Source of the DNA: Lewinellaceae bacterium | GTDB lineage: Bacteria > Bacteroidota > Bacteroidia > Chitinophagales > Saprospiraceae | Assembly (NCBI GenBank): GCA_016719605.1 | Contig: JADJYW010000003.1 | Location: 124,001 to 188,000, forward strand | Reading direction: 5' to 3' | Length of the DNA: 64,000 nucleotides | In this document: positions 8,384-16,207 of the stretch, piece after piece | How positions within the stretch are numbered: the first letter of the stretch is position 1 | Layout of the letters: the number at the start of each line of letters is the position of its first letter | The notes under the pieces: generated by a model | Told to the model about the DNA's origin: nothing | What the model saw: the letters and a program-made list of their open reading frames with translations, nothing else | The model's database searches: none | Translations under genes and position numbers: made by a program

Positions 8384-10498
8384 ATGCAAAAAATACAGTG
8401 CAATCCCCCCTTTGTTTTTACCCAACTGCAAAATACCCGGCTGTCCCGCTGGTGGTTTTTACTGGCGCTCGGCCTGCTCGGCCTGACACCGGCGGCAACC
8501 GCCCAATCCCGACGCGCTTACGAGCGTGCCGGCGACCAGGCGGTTGAACAAAAAAATTACGGCACGGCACTCCAGCATTACAACACGGCACTTGGCCGCA
8601 AGCCCACCGACGCAAACCTGATGTGGAAATACGCCGAAAGTGCCCGGCAGATTTATTCGTTTTCACTGGCTGAAAAAATGTACCGCAGCCTGGAAGCGCT
8701 GGAAACCGCCCGGCACCCAAGTCCGCTGCTGTCCTTCCGGCTCGGCGAAGTGGTGAAAAGTCAAGGCAGGTACGAGGAGGCGATTCCAATTTTTGAACGT
8801 TTCCTGTCCGGGCAACCCGCTTCCGAATTTGCCGAGCGCGCCCGCACGGAAATTACCGCCTGCCGCTGGGCGCTCCAGTCCCCCCCGAATGACTCGGCCG
8901 GGGTGGAAGTGACCAATGCGGGCAAAGCCATCAACAGTCCGTTCAGCGATTTTGCAGCCGTTGCCGTGGGCGATACCCTGTATTATTCGTCGTACCGCTT
9001 TGACAAGCGCGGCGACAAGGCACTGCCCAAAACCAAATTGACCAAGATACTTTTTGCCGCCGCCAACGGTCGCCCCCGCGAAGCAGCCAACCAGGGCTTT
9101 GCCTCCACAGACACGGCACATGTGGCGCACACGACCTATTTTGGCGAAGGCAATTTTTTGATTTTCACCGTATGCAAAAACCGGAACGCCTCGGACATCC
9201 GCTGCGAACTCTGGCTTTCGGTGCGGGATATTCGCAAACGCTGGGGGAAACCGGTGCGCTTGCCCGAGCCGGTGAACCTTCCGGACTATACGACCACCCA
9301 TCCGCATGTGGCATACGACGCGGTTTCGGAGCAACTTGATTTGTGGTTTGCCAGCGACCGCCCCGGCGGCAAAGGCGGGCTGGATATCTGGCGCATGCCC
9401 CTCGACACCAACTGGTTCTGCCCCTGCAATGTGCCGGTGGACGGCCGGAAGCCCCTCCGGTTGCCTTTTTTTGAAGATGTGCCGGTTAATATTTCGGAGA
9501 TCAATACGCCGGGCAACGACGCCACGCCGTTTTTTCACGAACCTACACGCACCCTGCACTTCAGTTCGGACGGGTTTATGGGTTTCGGCGGGTATGATAT
9601 TTTCTATTCAAAACCGGACGGCGGGCAGTTTGCGCAGCCGGAAAATGCCGGCCCTGTGCTCAACACGAGTTACAACGACCTGTACTTTTTTCTTCGGCCC
9701 GACGGCAAAAGCGGCTACCTGAGCAGCAATCGCCCTGGGGCACAATACCTGGATGAAGCCAACAAATCCTGCTGCAACGATATTTTTGTCGTGCGCTACC
9801 CCGAGCCGAAACAACCGCCAACAGCGGAGACCAAAACGCCCCAACCCGCCCGCCCCATCGAGCGGCCGATGATTCCGATGGAGCAACTCCAGCCCAAACT
9901 GCCCGACGCGCCGCCGCCGGTGCTGGCCGATTTTGTCGGGCTGCCGCTGTACTTCGACAACGACGAGCCGGACAAACGCACCCGGCGCACCCGCACCAGG
10001 AAAAGTTATGCGGAAACAGCGCAGGCATATCTGGATCGGCAAGAAGAGTACCGCGAACGTTTTGCTGCGGGACTGAGCGGAGCCGGGCGCGATACCGCCG
10101 AGGTTCAGATTGACGATTTTTTTGAAAACGACGTGCGCCGCGGCTACGAGCGGCTTGACCAACTGTGTGAAATTTTGTTGGCCCGCCTCAAAGCCGACGA
10201 GCCGGTGGAGGTCGTCATCAAAGGGTTTACCAGCCCGCGTGCGGAGACCGAATACAATCTGGCTCTGGGCAAACGCCGGATCAGCAGCGTACGCAACCAC
10301 TTTGATACTTACGGCGACGGCGTGTTTCGACCCTACCTGGAGACTGCGCTGCTGCGGGTCACCGAAACCAGTTTTGGCGAAACGACAGCCCGCTCGGGAA
10401 TCAGCGATGATTTGCGCGATGAGCGCAACTCCGTTTATCACCCTGCTGCCGCGCGCGAGCGGCGCGTGGAAATCGTGGAAATCCGGGAGCGGCGTTAA
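8384..10498 (+). CDS. PorE-like protein: TPR, PD40 propeller and OmpA-like C-terminus
   Basis: The 704-residue protein has a signal peptide (WWFLLALGLLGLTPAATAQS), then TPR helices over residues 42-165 (GDQAVEQKNYGTALQHYNTA). A PD40/WD40-like propeller over about 170-470 contains repeats such as LWFASDRPGGKGGLDIW, LHFSSDGFMGFGGYDIF and GYLSSNRPG. A Pro-rich linker leads to an OmpA-type domain (IKGFTSPRAETEYNLALGKR). This is the PorE architecture; PorE is a periplasmic lipoprotein linking type IX machinery to peptidoglycan. The usual GHTD of OmpA is GFTS here and no lipobox was seen, so it may be a paralogue. It follows the PorP/SprF-like gene by 27 bp. Confidence 0.85.
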   Translation: MQKIQCNPPFVFTQLQNTRLSRWWFLLALGLLGLTPAATAQSRRAYERAGDQAVEQKNYGTALQHYNTALGRKPTDANLMWKYAESARQIYSFSLAEKMYRSLEALETARHPSPLLSFRLGEVVKSQGRYEEAIPIFERFLSGQPASEFAERARTEITACRWALQSPPNDSAGVEVTNAGKAINSPFSDFAAVAVGDTLYYSSYRFDKRGDKALPKTKLTKILFAAANGRPREAANQGFASTDTAHVAHTTYFGEGNFLIFTVCKNRNASDIRCELWLSVRDIRKRWGKPVRLPEPVNLPDYTTTHPHVAYDAVSEQLDLWFASDRPGGKGGLDIWRMPLDTNWFCPCNVPVDGRKPLRLPFFEDVPVNISEINTPGNDATPFFHEPTRTLHFSSDGFMGFGGYDIFYSKPDGGQFAQPENAGPVLNTSYNDLYFFLRPDGKSGYLSSNRPGAQYLDEANKSCCNDIFVVRYPEPKQPPTAETKTPQPARPIERPMIPMEQLQPKLPDAPPPVLADFVGLPLYFDNDEPDKRTRRTRTRKSYAETAQAYLDRQEEYRERFAAGLSGAGRDTAEVQIDDFFENDVRRGYERLDQLCEILLARLKADEPVEVVIKGFTSPRAETEYNLALGKRRISSVRNHFDTYGDGVFRPYLETALLRVTETSFGETTARSGISDDLRDERNSVYHPAAARERRVEIVEIRERR

Positions 10499-10544
10499 AA
10501 AAACTGTGTGAAAAAAAATTTTGATGATTCGAAACCCATTGGTT

Positions 10545-10552
10545 TAAATTTG
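10545..10552 (+). promoter_or_regulatory. Promoter: -33 TTTG and -7 TAAATTTG
   Basis: TAAATTTG at 10545-10552 matches TAnnTTTG, and TTTG at 10520-10523 sits 21 bp upstream. This is the most complete sigma-ABfr-type promoter seen in the window. It lies between the PorE-like gene and the acidic protein gene, giving the latter its own transcript. Confidence 0.6.
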
Positions 10553-10640
10553 CCCGCTATCAAAACCTGGCGCAATGGTCGGCCCCTCCACCCGGAAACT
10601 GCATATTGCGCTGATTTTCAGAACCAACACCTGCCTTACC

Positions 10641-11048
10641 TTGGCCAAAAAACGAGTTATCAAAGATTATGACGCCCTGCCGGAGGACATTGTTCGCTTA
10701 GTCAAACTCCGTTATCCGACAGGCTTCGCCGCCTTCTTGCTGCAGTACACCAACAAAGAGGGAAAATTAGTTTCGGCACTTCCGTTCGAGACCGACGATG
10801 TTTATTACCTGATCCGCATGACAATGCAGGAAGCCAAACGCTTGGTCAAAGAGGACGATGACTATGACGATGACGGCGTTTTGCGCGAAGATTTCGGCGA
10901 CATCGAAGTGGAATCCGAGTTCGATGGTGCAGGCGAAGAAGACGATGATCTGGACGACAACATCTCCGAAGAGGACGACCACATCATCGTTACCCGCCGC
11001 CGCGACGATGATGAGCCGGATGATATTCCCGACGATACGGAGTATTAA
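10641..11048 (+). CDS. Conserved small protein with acidic tail, function unknown
   Basis: The conserved core reads AKKRVIKDYDALPEDIVRLV then YTNKEGKLVSALPFETDD and VYYLIRMTMQEAKRLV. The last 70 residues are an Asp/Glu-rich tail. Similar proteins with this start are common in Bacteroidota and normally begin MAKKR. Here that position is TTG at 10641, so a TTG start is proposed (135 residues). An ATG at 10575 would add 22 residues and cannot be excluded. The acidic tail suggests a soluble cytoplasmic protein binding a basic partner, but no function is known to me. It has its own promoter and a strong terminator. Confidence 0.75.
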   Translation: MAKKRVIKDYDALPEDIVRLVKLRYPTGFAAFLLQYTNKEGKLVSALPFETDDVYYLIRMTMQEAKRLVKEDDDYDDDGVLREDFGDIEVESEFDGAGEEDDDLDDNISEEDDHIIVTRRRDDDEPDDIPDDTEY

Positions 11049-11069
11049 AAATGCCTTGCCCCGCCATGC

Positions 11070-11110
11070 AGAAGCCCCTTTTCAGGAATATGACCTGAAG
11101 AGGGGCTTCT
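11070..11110 (+). terminator. Hairpin terminator after the acidic protein gene
   Basis: A 17-bp stem (AGAAGCCCCTTTTCAGG with its complement, one G-T pair) closes a 7-nt loop 22 bp after the stop and is followed by a T-rich stretch. Confidence 0.85.
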
Positions 11111-11245
11111 CTATTTCTTCCCTGATATTTGATGTGATTTTTCCGAACAACATTTTTCCTGAATGTGCCGACAGCAAGCAGGAATTTTATTCCTTTACGC
11201 ACACAAAAGGCAACTGTTTCTTTTCATTCAAAAAACGGCACCCGC

Positions 11246-12772
11246 ATGAGCGTCGCTACACCCAACCCCTCCGGCTCCTCCTGGCAAAAACCACGCCTCA
11301 ACTACTGGCAGATATGGAATATGAGTTTTGGTTTTCTGGGTATCCAATTTGGTTGGGGGCTGCAGATGGCCAATATGAGCGCCATTTATGAATACCTCGG
11401 CGCAGACCCCCATGAAATACCCATTTTATGGCTGGCGGCCCCGCTCACCGGTTTGATTGTACAGCCGATTATCGGGTACATGAGTGACCGCACCTGGAGC
11501 CCGCGCTTCGGTCGTCGCAAGCCCTATTTTCTTGTAGGCGCCATTCTGGCCTCTATTGCCCTGATATTCATGCCCAATTCCTCCACCTTGTGGATGGCCG
11601 CCGGCCTGCTTTGGATCCTGGATGCGAGTATCAATATCAGTATGGAACCCTTTCGCGCCTTCGTGGCCGATATGTTGCCGGAGGATCAGCAGACGCGTGG
11701 TTTTACTATGCAAAGTATGTTTATCGGCCTTGGCGCTGTCGTGGCCTCAGCATTGCCTTTCATTCTGACCAACTTCTTCAATCTGGGCGCTCTTGACGAT
11801 TGCGCCGGCACCAGCGTGATTCCACTTTCGGTCAAAATTTCTTTTTACGCCGGCGCAGTAGCATTTATAGGTGCGGTACTTTACACGGTACTCACCACGA
11901 AGGAGTACCCTCCGGTAAACATCAGCGAATTTCAAAAAGCCAAAGAAGAAAAAAAAGGGTTTGGCGCCGGCGCGGAGGAGATTTTCAATGCGATTCGAAA
12001 TATGCCGGCCACCATGCGCCAACTGGCTTTGGTACAAATCCTGACCTGGCCTGGTTTATTTCTGATGTGGTTCTATTTTGGGGTGGCTACCACCCGCTCA
12101 GTTTTTCAATACGACGACAGCCTGTCCAAATACGAGGTATACCATAAACAGTATCGGTGCGATGAAAAAGCCGGACTTGGAACAGACTTCGCCGGTCTGG
12201 CGCAACGTACGCAGGTAAAAGACGAAAAAAACCGCGTCAGTGCAGAAGAACTGACTACCCGGTTTGGTACGGTGGCCACATTTCAGAGTACGGTAGGCAA
12301 CAATATGAAACGCCGTGTAGACGGGAATGAATGGGGTGGAGTTTGCTTTGCATTTTACTCGCTCATCACGTTTTTGGTGGCTTTTTTACTACCTTCTGTT
12401 GCGCATCGTTTTGGAAAAAAAAGAACACACGCTATTTGTTTGACATTTGGCTCGGCAGCCTTGTTGTCCGTTGGGCTAATCCATAACCAGTATCTGCTTC
12501 TGCTGCCGATGACCGGCGTGGGAATTGCCTGGGCCAGTATTTTGTCCATGCCCTACGCCATACTCGCGCCGGTGCTTCCGGCCGAAAAAACCGGCATTTA
12601 TATGGGTATCTTCAACTTTTTTATTGTCCTTCCGGAAATTGCCGCGACCGTATTTTTCGGCTGGGTCATGGAAAATCTGCTGGATAACAACCGCATCGCC
12701 GCCGTGACGGTAGGCGGCGCCCTGCTGGCACTGGCAGCGCTGATGTGCCTCCAAATCCGGGAAAAAAAATAA
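11246..12772 (+). CDS. MFS transporter of the sugar (SLC45-like) type
   Basis: From ATG 11246 (MSVATPNPSG) the protein has 508 residues and about twelve membrane helices. Features include WNMSFGFLGIQFGWGLQMAN in helix 1, PIIGYMSDRTWSPRFGRRKP in loop 2-3 (the MFS signature GxxSDRxxxxxGRRxP), and FRAFVADMLPEDQQTRGF in loop 4-5. This pattern is that of SLC45/sucrose-maltose type carriers. A soluble insert of roughly 100 residues between helices 7 and 8 is unusual. Two genes downstream is a GH13 maltodextrinase, so import of maltose or maltodextrins is likely. An earlier start at 11165 adds only an unsupported extension. Confidence 0.85.
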   Translation: MSVATPNPSGSSWQKPRLNYWQIWNMSFGFLGIQFGWGLQMANMSAIYEYLGADPHEIPILWLAAPLTGLIVQPIIGYMSDRTWSPRFGRRKPYFLVGAILASIALIFMPNSSTLWMAAGLLWILDASINISMEPFRAFVADMLPEDQQTRGFTMQSMFIGLGAVVASALPFILTNFFNLGALDDCAGTSVIPLSVKISFYAGAVAFIGAVLYTVLTTKEYPPVNISEFQKAKEEKKGFGAGAEEIFNAIRNMPATMRQLALVQILTWPGLFLMWFYFGVATTRSVFQYDDSLSKYEVYHKQYRCDEKAGLGTDFAGLAQRTQVKDEKNRVSAEELTTRFGTVATFQSTVGNNMKRRVDGNEWGGVCFAFYSLITFLVAFLLPSVAHRFGKKRTHAICLTFGSAALLSVGLIHNQYLLLLPMTGVGIAWASILSMPYAILAPVLPAEKTGIYMGIFNFFIVLPEIAATVFFGWVMENLLDNNRIAAVTVGGALLALAALMCLQIREKK

Positions 12773-12800
12773 CGATGAGTCAGGCAAAGTACTCATCGTT
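12771..12800. repeat. Perfect inverted repeat between transporter and GlsB-like genes
   Basis: AACGATGAGT and ACTCATCGTT form a 10-bp perfect stem with a 10-nt loop starting inside the transporter stop codon. There is no T-run, so it may be an mRNA-stabilising or attenuating hairpin, or a regulator site, rather than a full terminator. Confidence 0.6.
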
Positions 12801-12828
12801 CCTAACGCATCACTAAAAATAGTTAATT

Positions 12829-13077
12829 ATGGAAAATTTGGTTTTTACACTCATCATCGGCGCCGTTTCAGGCTGGTTGGCCGGAGTTATTCGCAGCGGC
12901 TATGGTTTCGGCCTGCTGGGCAATATCGTCGTTGGAATTATCGGCGCTTTTGTAGGCAGTTGGTTGTTTGGCGTCCTTGGTGTCGCTATCGGCAGCGGTC
13001 TGGTCAGCCATATCGTCACGTCCGTCATTGGCGCACTCGTGTTGCTGTTCCTGATCGGATTGGTACGAGGCAAATAA
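12829..13077 (+). CDS. GlsB/YeaQ/YmgE family small membrane protein
   Basis: The 82-residue protein is almost wholly hydrophobic with three helices and the glycine pattern of the transglycosylase-associated family: GAVSGWLAGVI, GFGLLGNIVVGIIGAFVGSW and a final VIGALVLLFLIGLVRGK. Members are induced by stress in many bacteria; their molecular role is unclear. It lies between the sugar transporter and the GH13 lipoprotein gene on the same strand, 56 bp after the former, but may only be a passenger in this unit. Confidence 0.93.
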   Translation: MENLVFTLIIGAVSGWLAGVIRSGYGFGLLGNIVVGIIGAFVGSWLFGVLGVAIGSGLVSHIVTSVIGALVLLFLIGLVRGK

Positions 13078-13139
13078 AACGCATTGCCATTTCGAGCGAA
13101 ATGCCATCAGGCTTCGCCAGGCGCCGGAATACTACTGAA

Positions 13140-15053
13140 ATGAAAAACGTATTTCTCCTGCTCTTCCTTGGGGCTTCGGTCTCCGTTTGCTTTTCCTGCA
13201 AAGACTATCTGGGCAATCCGCATCCACGCCCCATGCCCCCGAAGGTGGTGCCCACTATGTCCGACGACCTGCGTGTGGAACCGCCCAATTGGTGGACCGG
13301 CATGCTGCACAACCGCGTGCAAGTGCTGGTACGCCGGGAGGGACTGGCAGCCTGGGCGGTTCGGCTGGGCGAAGCCCGGGGCGTGACGCTGGAAAAAGTG
13401 GCGCGTGGCGACAGCCCCAACTACCTTTTCCTCACCCTGCGCATTGCCGAAGGGGCGCCCCAGCAAAAGGTGCCGCTGGTGTTCACGCATCCGGACCAAA
13501 CGACCTCGTTTACCCATGAATTCCCGATCTGGCAACGCAACCAGGCGCCCAAAGGACAAGGTCTGACCAGCCGCGACGTGGTGTACCTCATCATGCCTGA
13601 CCGCTTCGCCAACGGCGATCCCGCCAACGACAACGTGCCCGGCATGCTGGACGGACTCGCCCGGGATTCCTTGCTCGGCCGCCACGGCGGCGACCTGAAG
13701 GGTATTCAGGATCGGCTGGACTATCTCAAAGACCTCGGCATCACGGCTATCTGGCTCAATCCCGAACTCGAAAATGATCAGGCCCGGACATCCTACCACG
13801 GCTATGCCATCACCGACTTGTACCGAATTGACCGCCGCCTCGGCACCAATGAACTGTACCGCGATCTCGTAGGCGCCTGCCACGACCGGGGCATCAAAGT
13901 CGTACGCGACGCAGTGCCCAACCACATTGGCGACAACCACTACTGGGTAAAAGACCTGCCCACCCGCGACTGGCTCAACGTGTGGCCTGAAATGACCAAA
14001 ACTACCTACCGCGCACCAACCCTGCTGGATCCCTACGCCTCCGAATACGACAAAAAACATTTCAACGACGGATGGTTTGCGCCTTCCATGCCCGACCTCA
14101 ACCAGCGCAACCCCTACCTCGCCAATTATCTCATCCAGCAAGCCATCTGGTGGGTAGAGTACTCCGGCCTTGACGCATTTCGCATTGATACCTACACCTA
14201 TTCCGATCAGGATTTTATGAGCCGCTATTGCCGGGAAATCCGGGCAGAGTACCCCTCGATTCACTTGTTCGGGGAGGTCTGGGAATATGATGTCATCGTA
14301 CAGGGCTTTTTTGCAGACAACCAGCCTATGGCCCGGGCCAAATTCGATTCCAACCAGCCGGGCGTGGTGGATTTTCAGGTTTCCTTCGCTATTCAGGAAG
14401 CGCTCACGCGCGAACAGGGCTGGACGGAGGGCGCAGCGCGGATTTACTACACGCTGGCGCAAGATTTTTTTTACGAAGACCCCACCCGCAATGTGGTCAT
14501 GCTGGACAACCACGATACCAATCGTTTTTTCTCCGCCATTGGCGAAAACCTGAACAAGTACAAAAGCGGAATTGCTTTTCTGCTCACCACCCGGGGTATC
14601 CCGCAGATTTACTACGCCACAGAAATTCTTGGTACCGGCTTTGAAGCACCCTCCCACGGCAATATCCGCAAGGACTTTCCCGGTGGCTGGCCTGGCGACC
14701 CGGTGGATAAATTCACCGCTGCCGGCCGCACCCCACAGGAAAACGAGGCGTTCAACTTTATGCGCACCCTGCTGCGTTACCGCAATGCTACACCCACCCT
14801 GCAAACGGGTCGGCTGATGCAATTTGTACCGGAGAACGGAGTGTACGTCTATTTTCGATACGACAATGCCCGTACCATCATGGTGCTGCTCAATACCGCC
14901 AATGCCGAACGCACGGTGGATACCCGCCGATTTGCCGAGCGGATGCAGGGATTTTCACGCGCCACGGACGTGGTGACAGGGCGTATCGTCACGGATTTGA
15001 CCGAAATCCGTCTGGAGCAAAATGCACCGTTAGTACTGGAATTGAAGCGCTGA
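13140..15053 (+). CDS. GH13 cyclomaltodextrinase/neopullulanase-like lipoprotein
   Basis: The 637-residue enzyme cleaves alpha-1,4 (and probably alpha-1,6 or cyclic) glucans. It starts MKNVFLLLFLGASVSVCFSC, a likely lipoprotein signal. Residues 30-125 form the cyclomaltodextrinase N-terminal domain (VEPPNWWTGMLHNRVQVLV). The TIM barrel shows all four GH13 regions: DAVPNHIG, GLDAFRIDTYTY (nucleophile Asp), LFGEVWEYD (acid-base Glu) and MLDNHDTNRFF (stabiliser Asp). A beta domain closes the protein. With the transporter at 11246 it suggests surface or periplasmic breakdown of maltodextrins followed by import. No SusC/SusD pair is in the window. The upstream open frame to 12960 overlaps the GlsB-like gene and is not used. 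Confidence 0.95.
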   Translation: MKNVFLLLFLGASVSVCFSCKDYLGNPHPRPMPPKVVPTMSDDLRVEPPNWWTGMLHNRVQVLVRREGLAAWAVRLGEARGVTLEKVARGDSPNYLFLTLRIAEGAPQQKVPLVFTHPDQTTSFTHEFPIWQRNQAPKGQGLTSRDVVYLIMPDRFANGDPANDNVPGMLDGLARDSLLGRHGGDLKGIQDRLDYLKDLGITAIWLNPELENDQARTSYHGYAITDLYRIDRRLGTNELYRDLVGACHDRGIKVVRDAVPNHIGDNHYWVKDLPTRDWLNVWPEMTKTTYRAPTLLDPYASEYDKKHFNDGWFAPSMPDLNQRNPYLANYLIQQAIWWVEYSGLDAFRIDTYTYSDQDFMSRYCREIRAEYPSIHLFGEVWEYDVIVQGFFADNQPMARAKFDSNQPGVVDFQVSFAIQEALTREQGWTEGAARIYYTLAQDFFYEDPTRNVVMLDNHDTNRFFSAIGENLNKYKSGIAFLLTTRGIPQIYYATEILGTGFEAPSHGNIRKDFPGGWPGDPVDKFTAAGRTPQENEAFNFMRTLLRYRNATPTLQTGRLMQFVPENGVYVYFRYDNARTIMVLLNTANAERTVDTRRFAERMQGFSRATDVVTGRIVTDLTEIRLEQNAPLVLELKR

Positions 15054-15084
15054 AAAAACGGAACTATCCCCAAATACGGTCATC

Positions 15085-15540
15085 TCACTGACTTTCCTGC
15101 TGCTCCAGGGAGGACTTCCAGTCTTCATTTTCCGAAGCCATAATTTGCTCGGCCCGGAGCACAAACCGCCGGAAAGCCGTTTCATCGCCGGTGGCATAGT
15201 CGTCGCTCACCTGATTCTCGAACAGCAGGTATTCGCGCTTTAGCCGCTCGGCGCTCAGGCGGTAAATACTCCAGTTTTCCCGGTATTTTCTCAGCGACAA
15301 TACCCCCTCGGAGATAGCTACTACCACACCGAGAAAACCGGCCACATACTTCAGCCAATTCATGGCCCCGTTGGCATAGCCAACCAAGAGGGGAATGAGC
15401 GCACACGAGAAAATGACTAAAGAGCGGCACAGGTAAAACCTGTTTTTGTTGGCACCGCCCTTCCGGTTGTACCAGTTGATCTGGTCCAGTACCCGTTCGG
15501 TGACGTACTTGTCGCGTTGTGTTTTCCAGTCGGCAGACAT
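15085..15540 (-). CDS. DUF4231 (SLATT-like) two-transmembrane protein
   Basis: The 151-residue protein has a helical N-terminal part (YVTERVLDQINWYNRKGGAN), two membrane helices (LVIFSCALIPLLVGYA and WLKYVAGFLGVVVAISEGVL), and a long C-terminal helix with RKYRENWSIYRLSAERLKRE. This is the DUF4231 layout, which is related to the SLATT 2TM domains proposed as pore-forming effectors in nucleotide-signalled conflict systems. It sits 51 bp downstream of the PGDYG-like gene on the same strand, and the two may form a unit. No nucleotidyltransferase, TIR or SLOG gene is adjacent, so a defence role is only a possibility. Confidence 0.8.
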   Translation of the reverse strand: MSADWKTQRDKYVTERVLDQINWYNRKGGANKNRFYLCRSLVIFSCALIPLLVGYANGAMNWLKYVAGFLGVVVAISEGVLSLRKYRENWSIYRLSAERLKREYLLFENQVSDDYATGDETAFRRFVLRAEQIMASENEDWKSSLEQQESQ

Positions 15541-15591
15541 GATGCAAAATTTAAAAGGTAAAAATGAGTAGCGGGTGCAAGCGTCGGCGCA

Positions 15592-16080
15592 TCACACAGC
15601 CGGAGCGTAGGTTTCAAAAAACTCTTTCCGGGCGATTCGATATACTTCGCTGTAGTTTTCGGGGCTGCCGAGGTAGTCACCCATTTTGGCGATCATCGGG
15701 TCGCCCCAGGGGGCGACGAATTCAAACTCGTTGGGCAGCTCCAGAGCAGCCAACAGTTCGGGCGTCAGTTCCAGAGCGATAATGCGGCCTTTGGGGCGGT
15801 ACTCCAACCAGTGCCCGTCGGACTGGTACAGCGGGGCGTAGCGCTGGGCAAACTTGTCTGCCGGCATGATGTATGCCTCGCCGGCTTTCGTTTGATTGCG
15901 TACGACAAAATCGCCGGCCTCGGCGCTGTTGCTGGTCTCCAAACCATCCTCAGTGACCGTCTGAATGGTTTCTCCGGGTTGTGCCCGACGGGCGTAGATA
16001 TTTTTCTTTTTTTGAAAAACGGTACCCTCGCGTTGTAGCAGCGGGCGGATTTTTTCTAACAAATTTTTTTGTTCGAGCAT
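15592..16080 (-). CDS. PGDYG-like domain protein, function unknown
   Basis: From ATG 16080 (MLEQKNLLEKIRPLLQREGT) the protein has 162 residues and no signal or membrane helix. The segment EAGDFVVRNQTKAGEAYIMP then ADKFAQRYAPLY recalls the PGDYG fold, where a GD-(hydrophobic)-V-x(n)-G-x-x-Y pattern precedes DxFxxxY. The C-terminal region holds VAPWGDPMIAKMGDYLGSPE. A longer frame to 16146 exists, but a consensus -7 box at 16112-16119 falls inside it, so 16080 is preferred. The gene precedes DUF4231 by 51 bp, probably in one transcript. The domain call is tentative. Confidence 0.65.
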   Translation of the reverse strand: MLEQKNLLEKIRPLLQREGTVFQKKKNIYARRAQPGETIQTVTEDGLETSNSAEAGDFVVRNQTKAGEAYIMPADKFAQRYAPLYQSDGHWLEYRPKGRIIALELTPELLAALELPNEFEFVAPWGDPMIAKMGDYLGSPENYSEVYRIARKEFFETYAPAV

Positions 16081-16111
16081 AGTGTTCCGGGCTTCTTCGG
16101 CCTTTTGGCTC

Positions 16112-16119
16112 CAAAAGTA
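16112..16119 (-). promoter_or_regulatory. Candidate -7 box for the PGDYG-like/DUF4231 pair
   Basis: The minus strand reads TACTTTTG, an exact TAnnTTTG, 32 bp before the ATG at 16080. It also argues against the longer start at 16146. Confidence 0.5.
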
Positions 16120-16171
16120 GCGCGGTTTTGCAAACGAGCGCAGCACACGCCCCGCATTTTACAAAATGCTG

Positions 16172-16179
16172 TACGTTTG
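16172..16179 (+). promoter_or_regulatory. Candidate -7 box for the gamma-glutamyltransferase gene
   Basis: TACGTTTG matches TAnnTTTG and lies 28 bp before the ATG at 16208. Since it falls inside the possible upstream extension starting at 16166, it supports 16208 as the real start. Confidence 0.5.
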
Positions 16180-16207
16180 CCCCACAACAGGATTTTTTTC
16201 GACCGCT

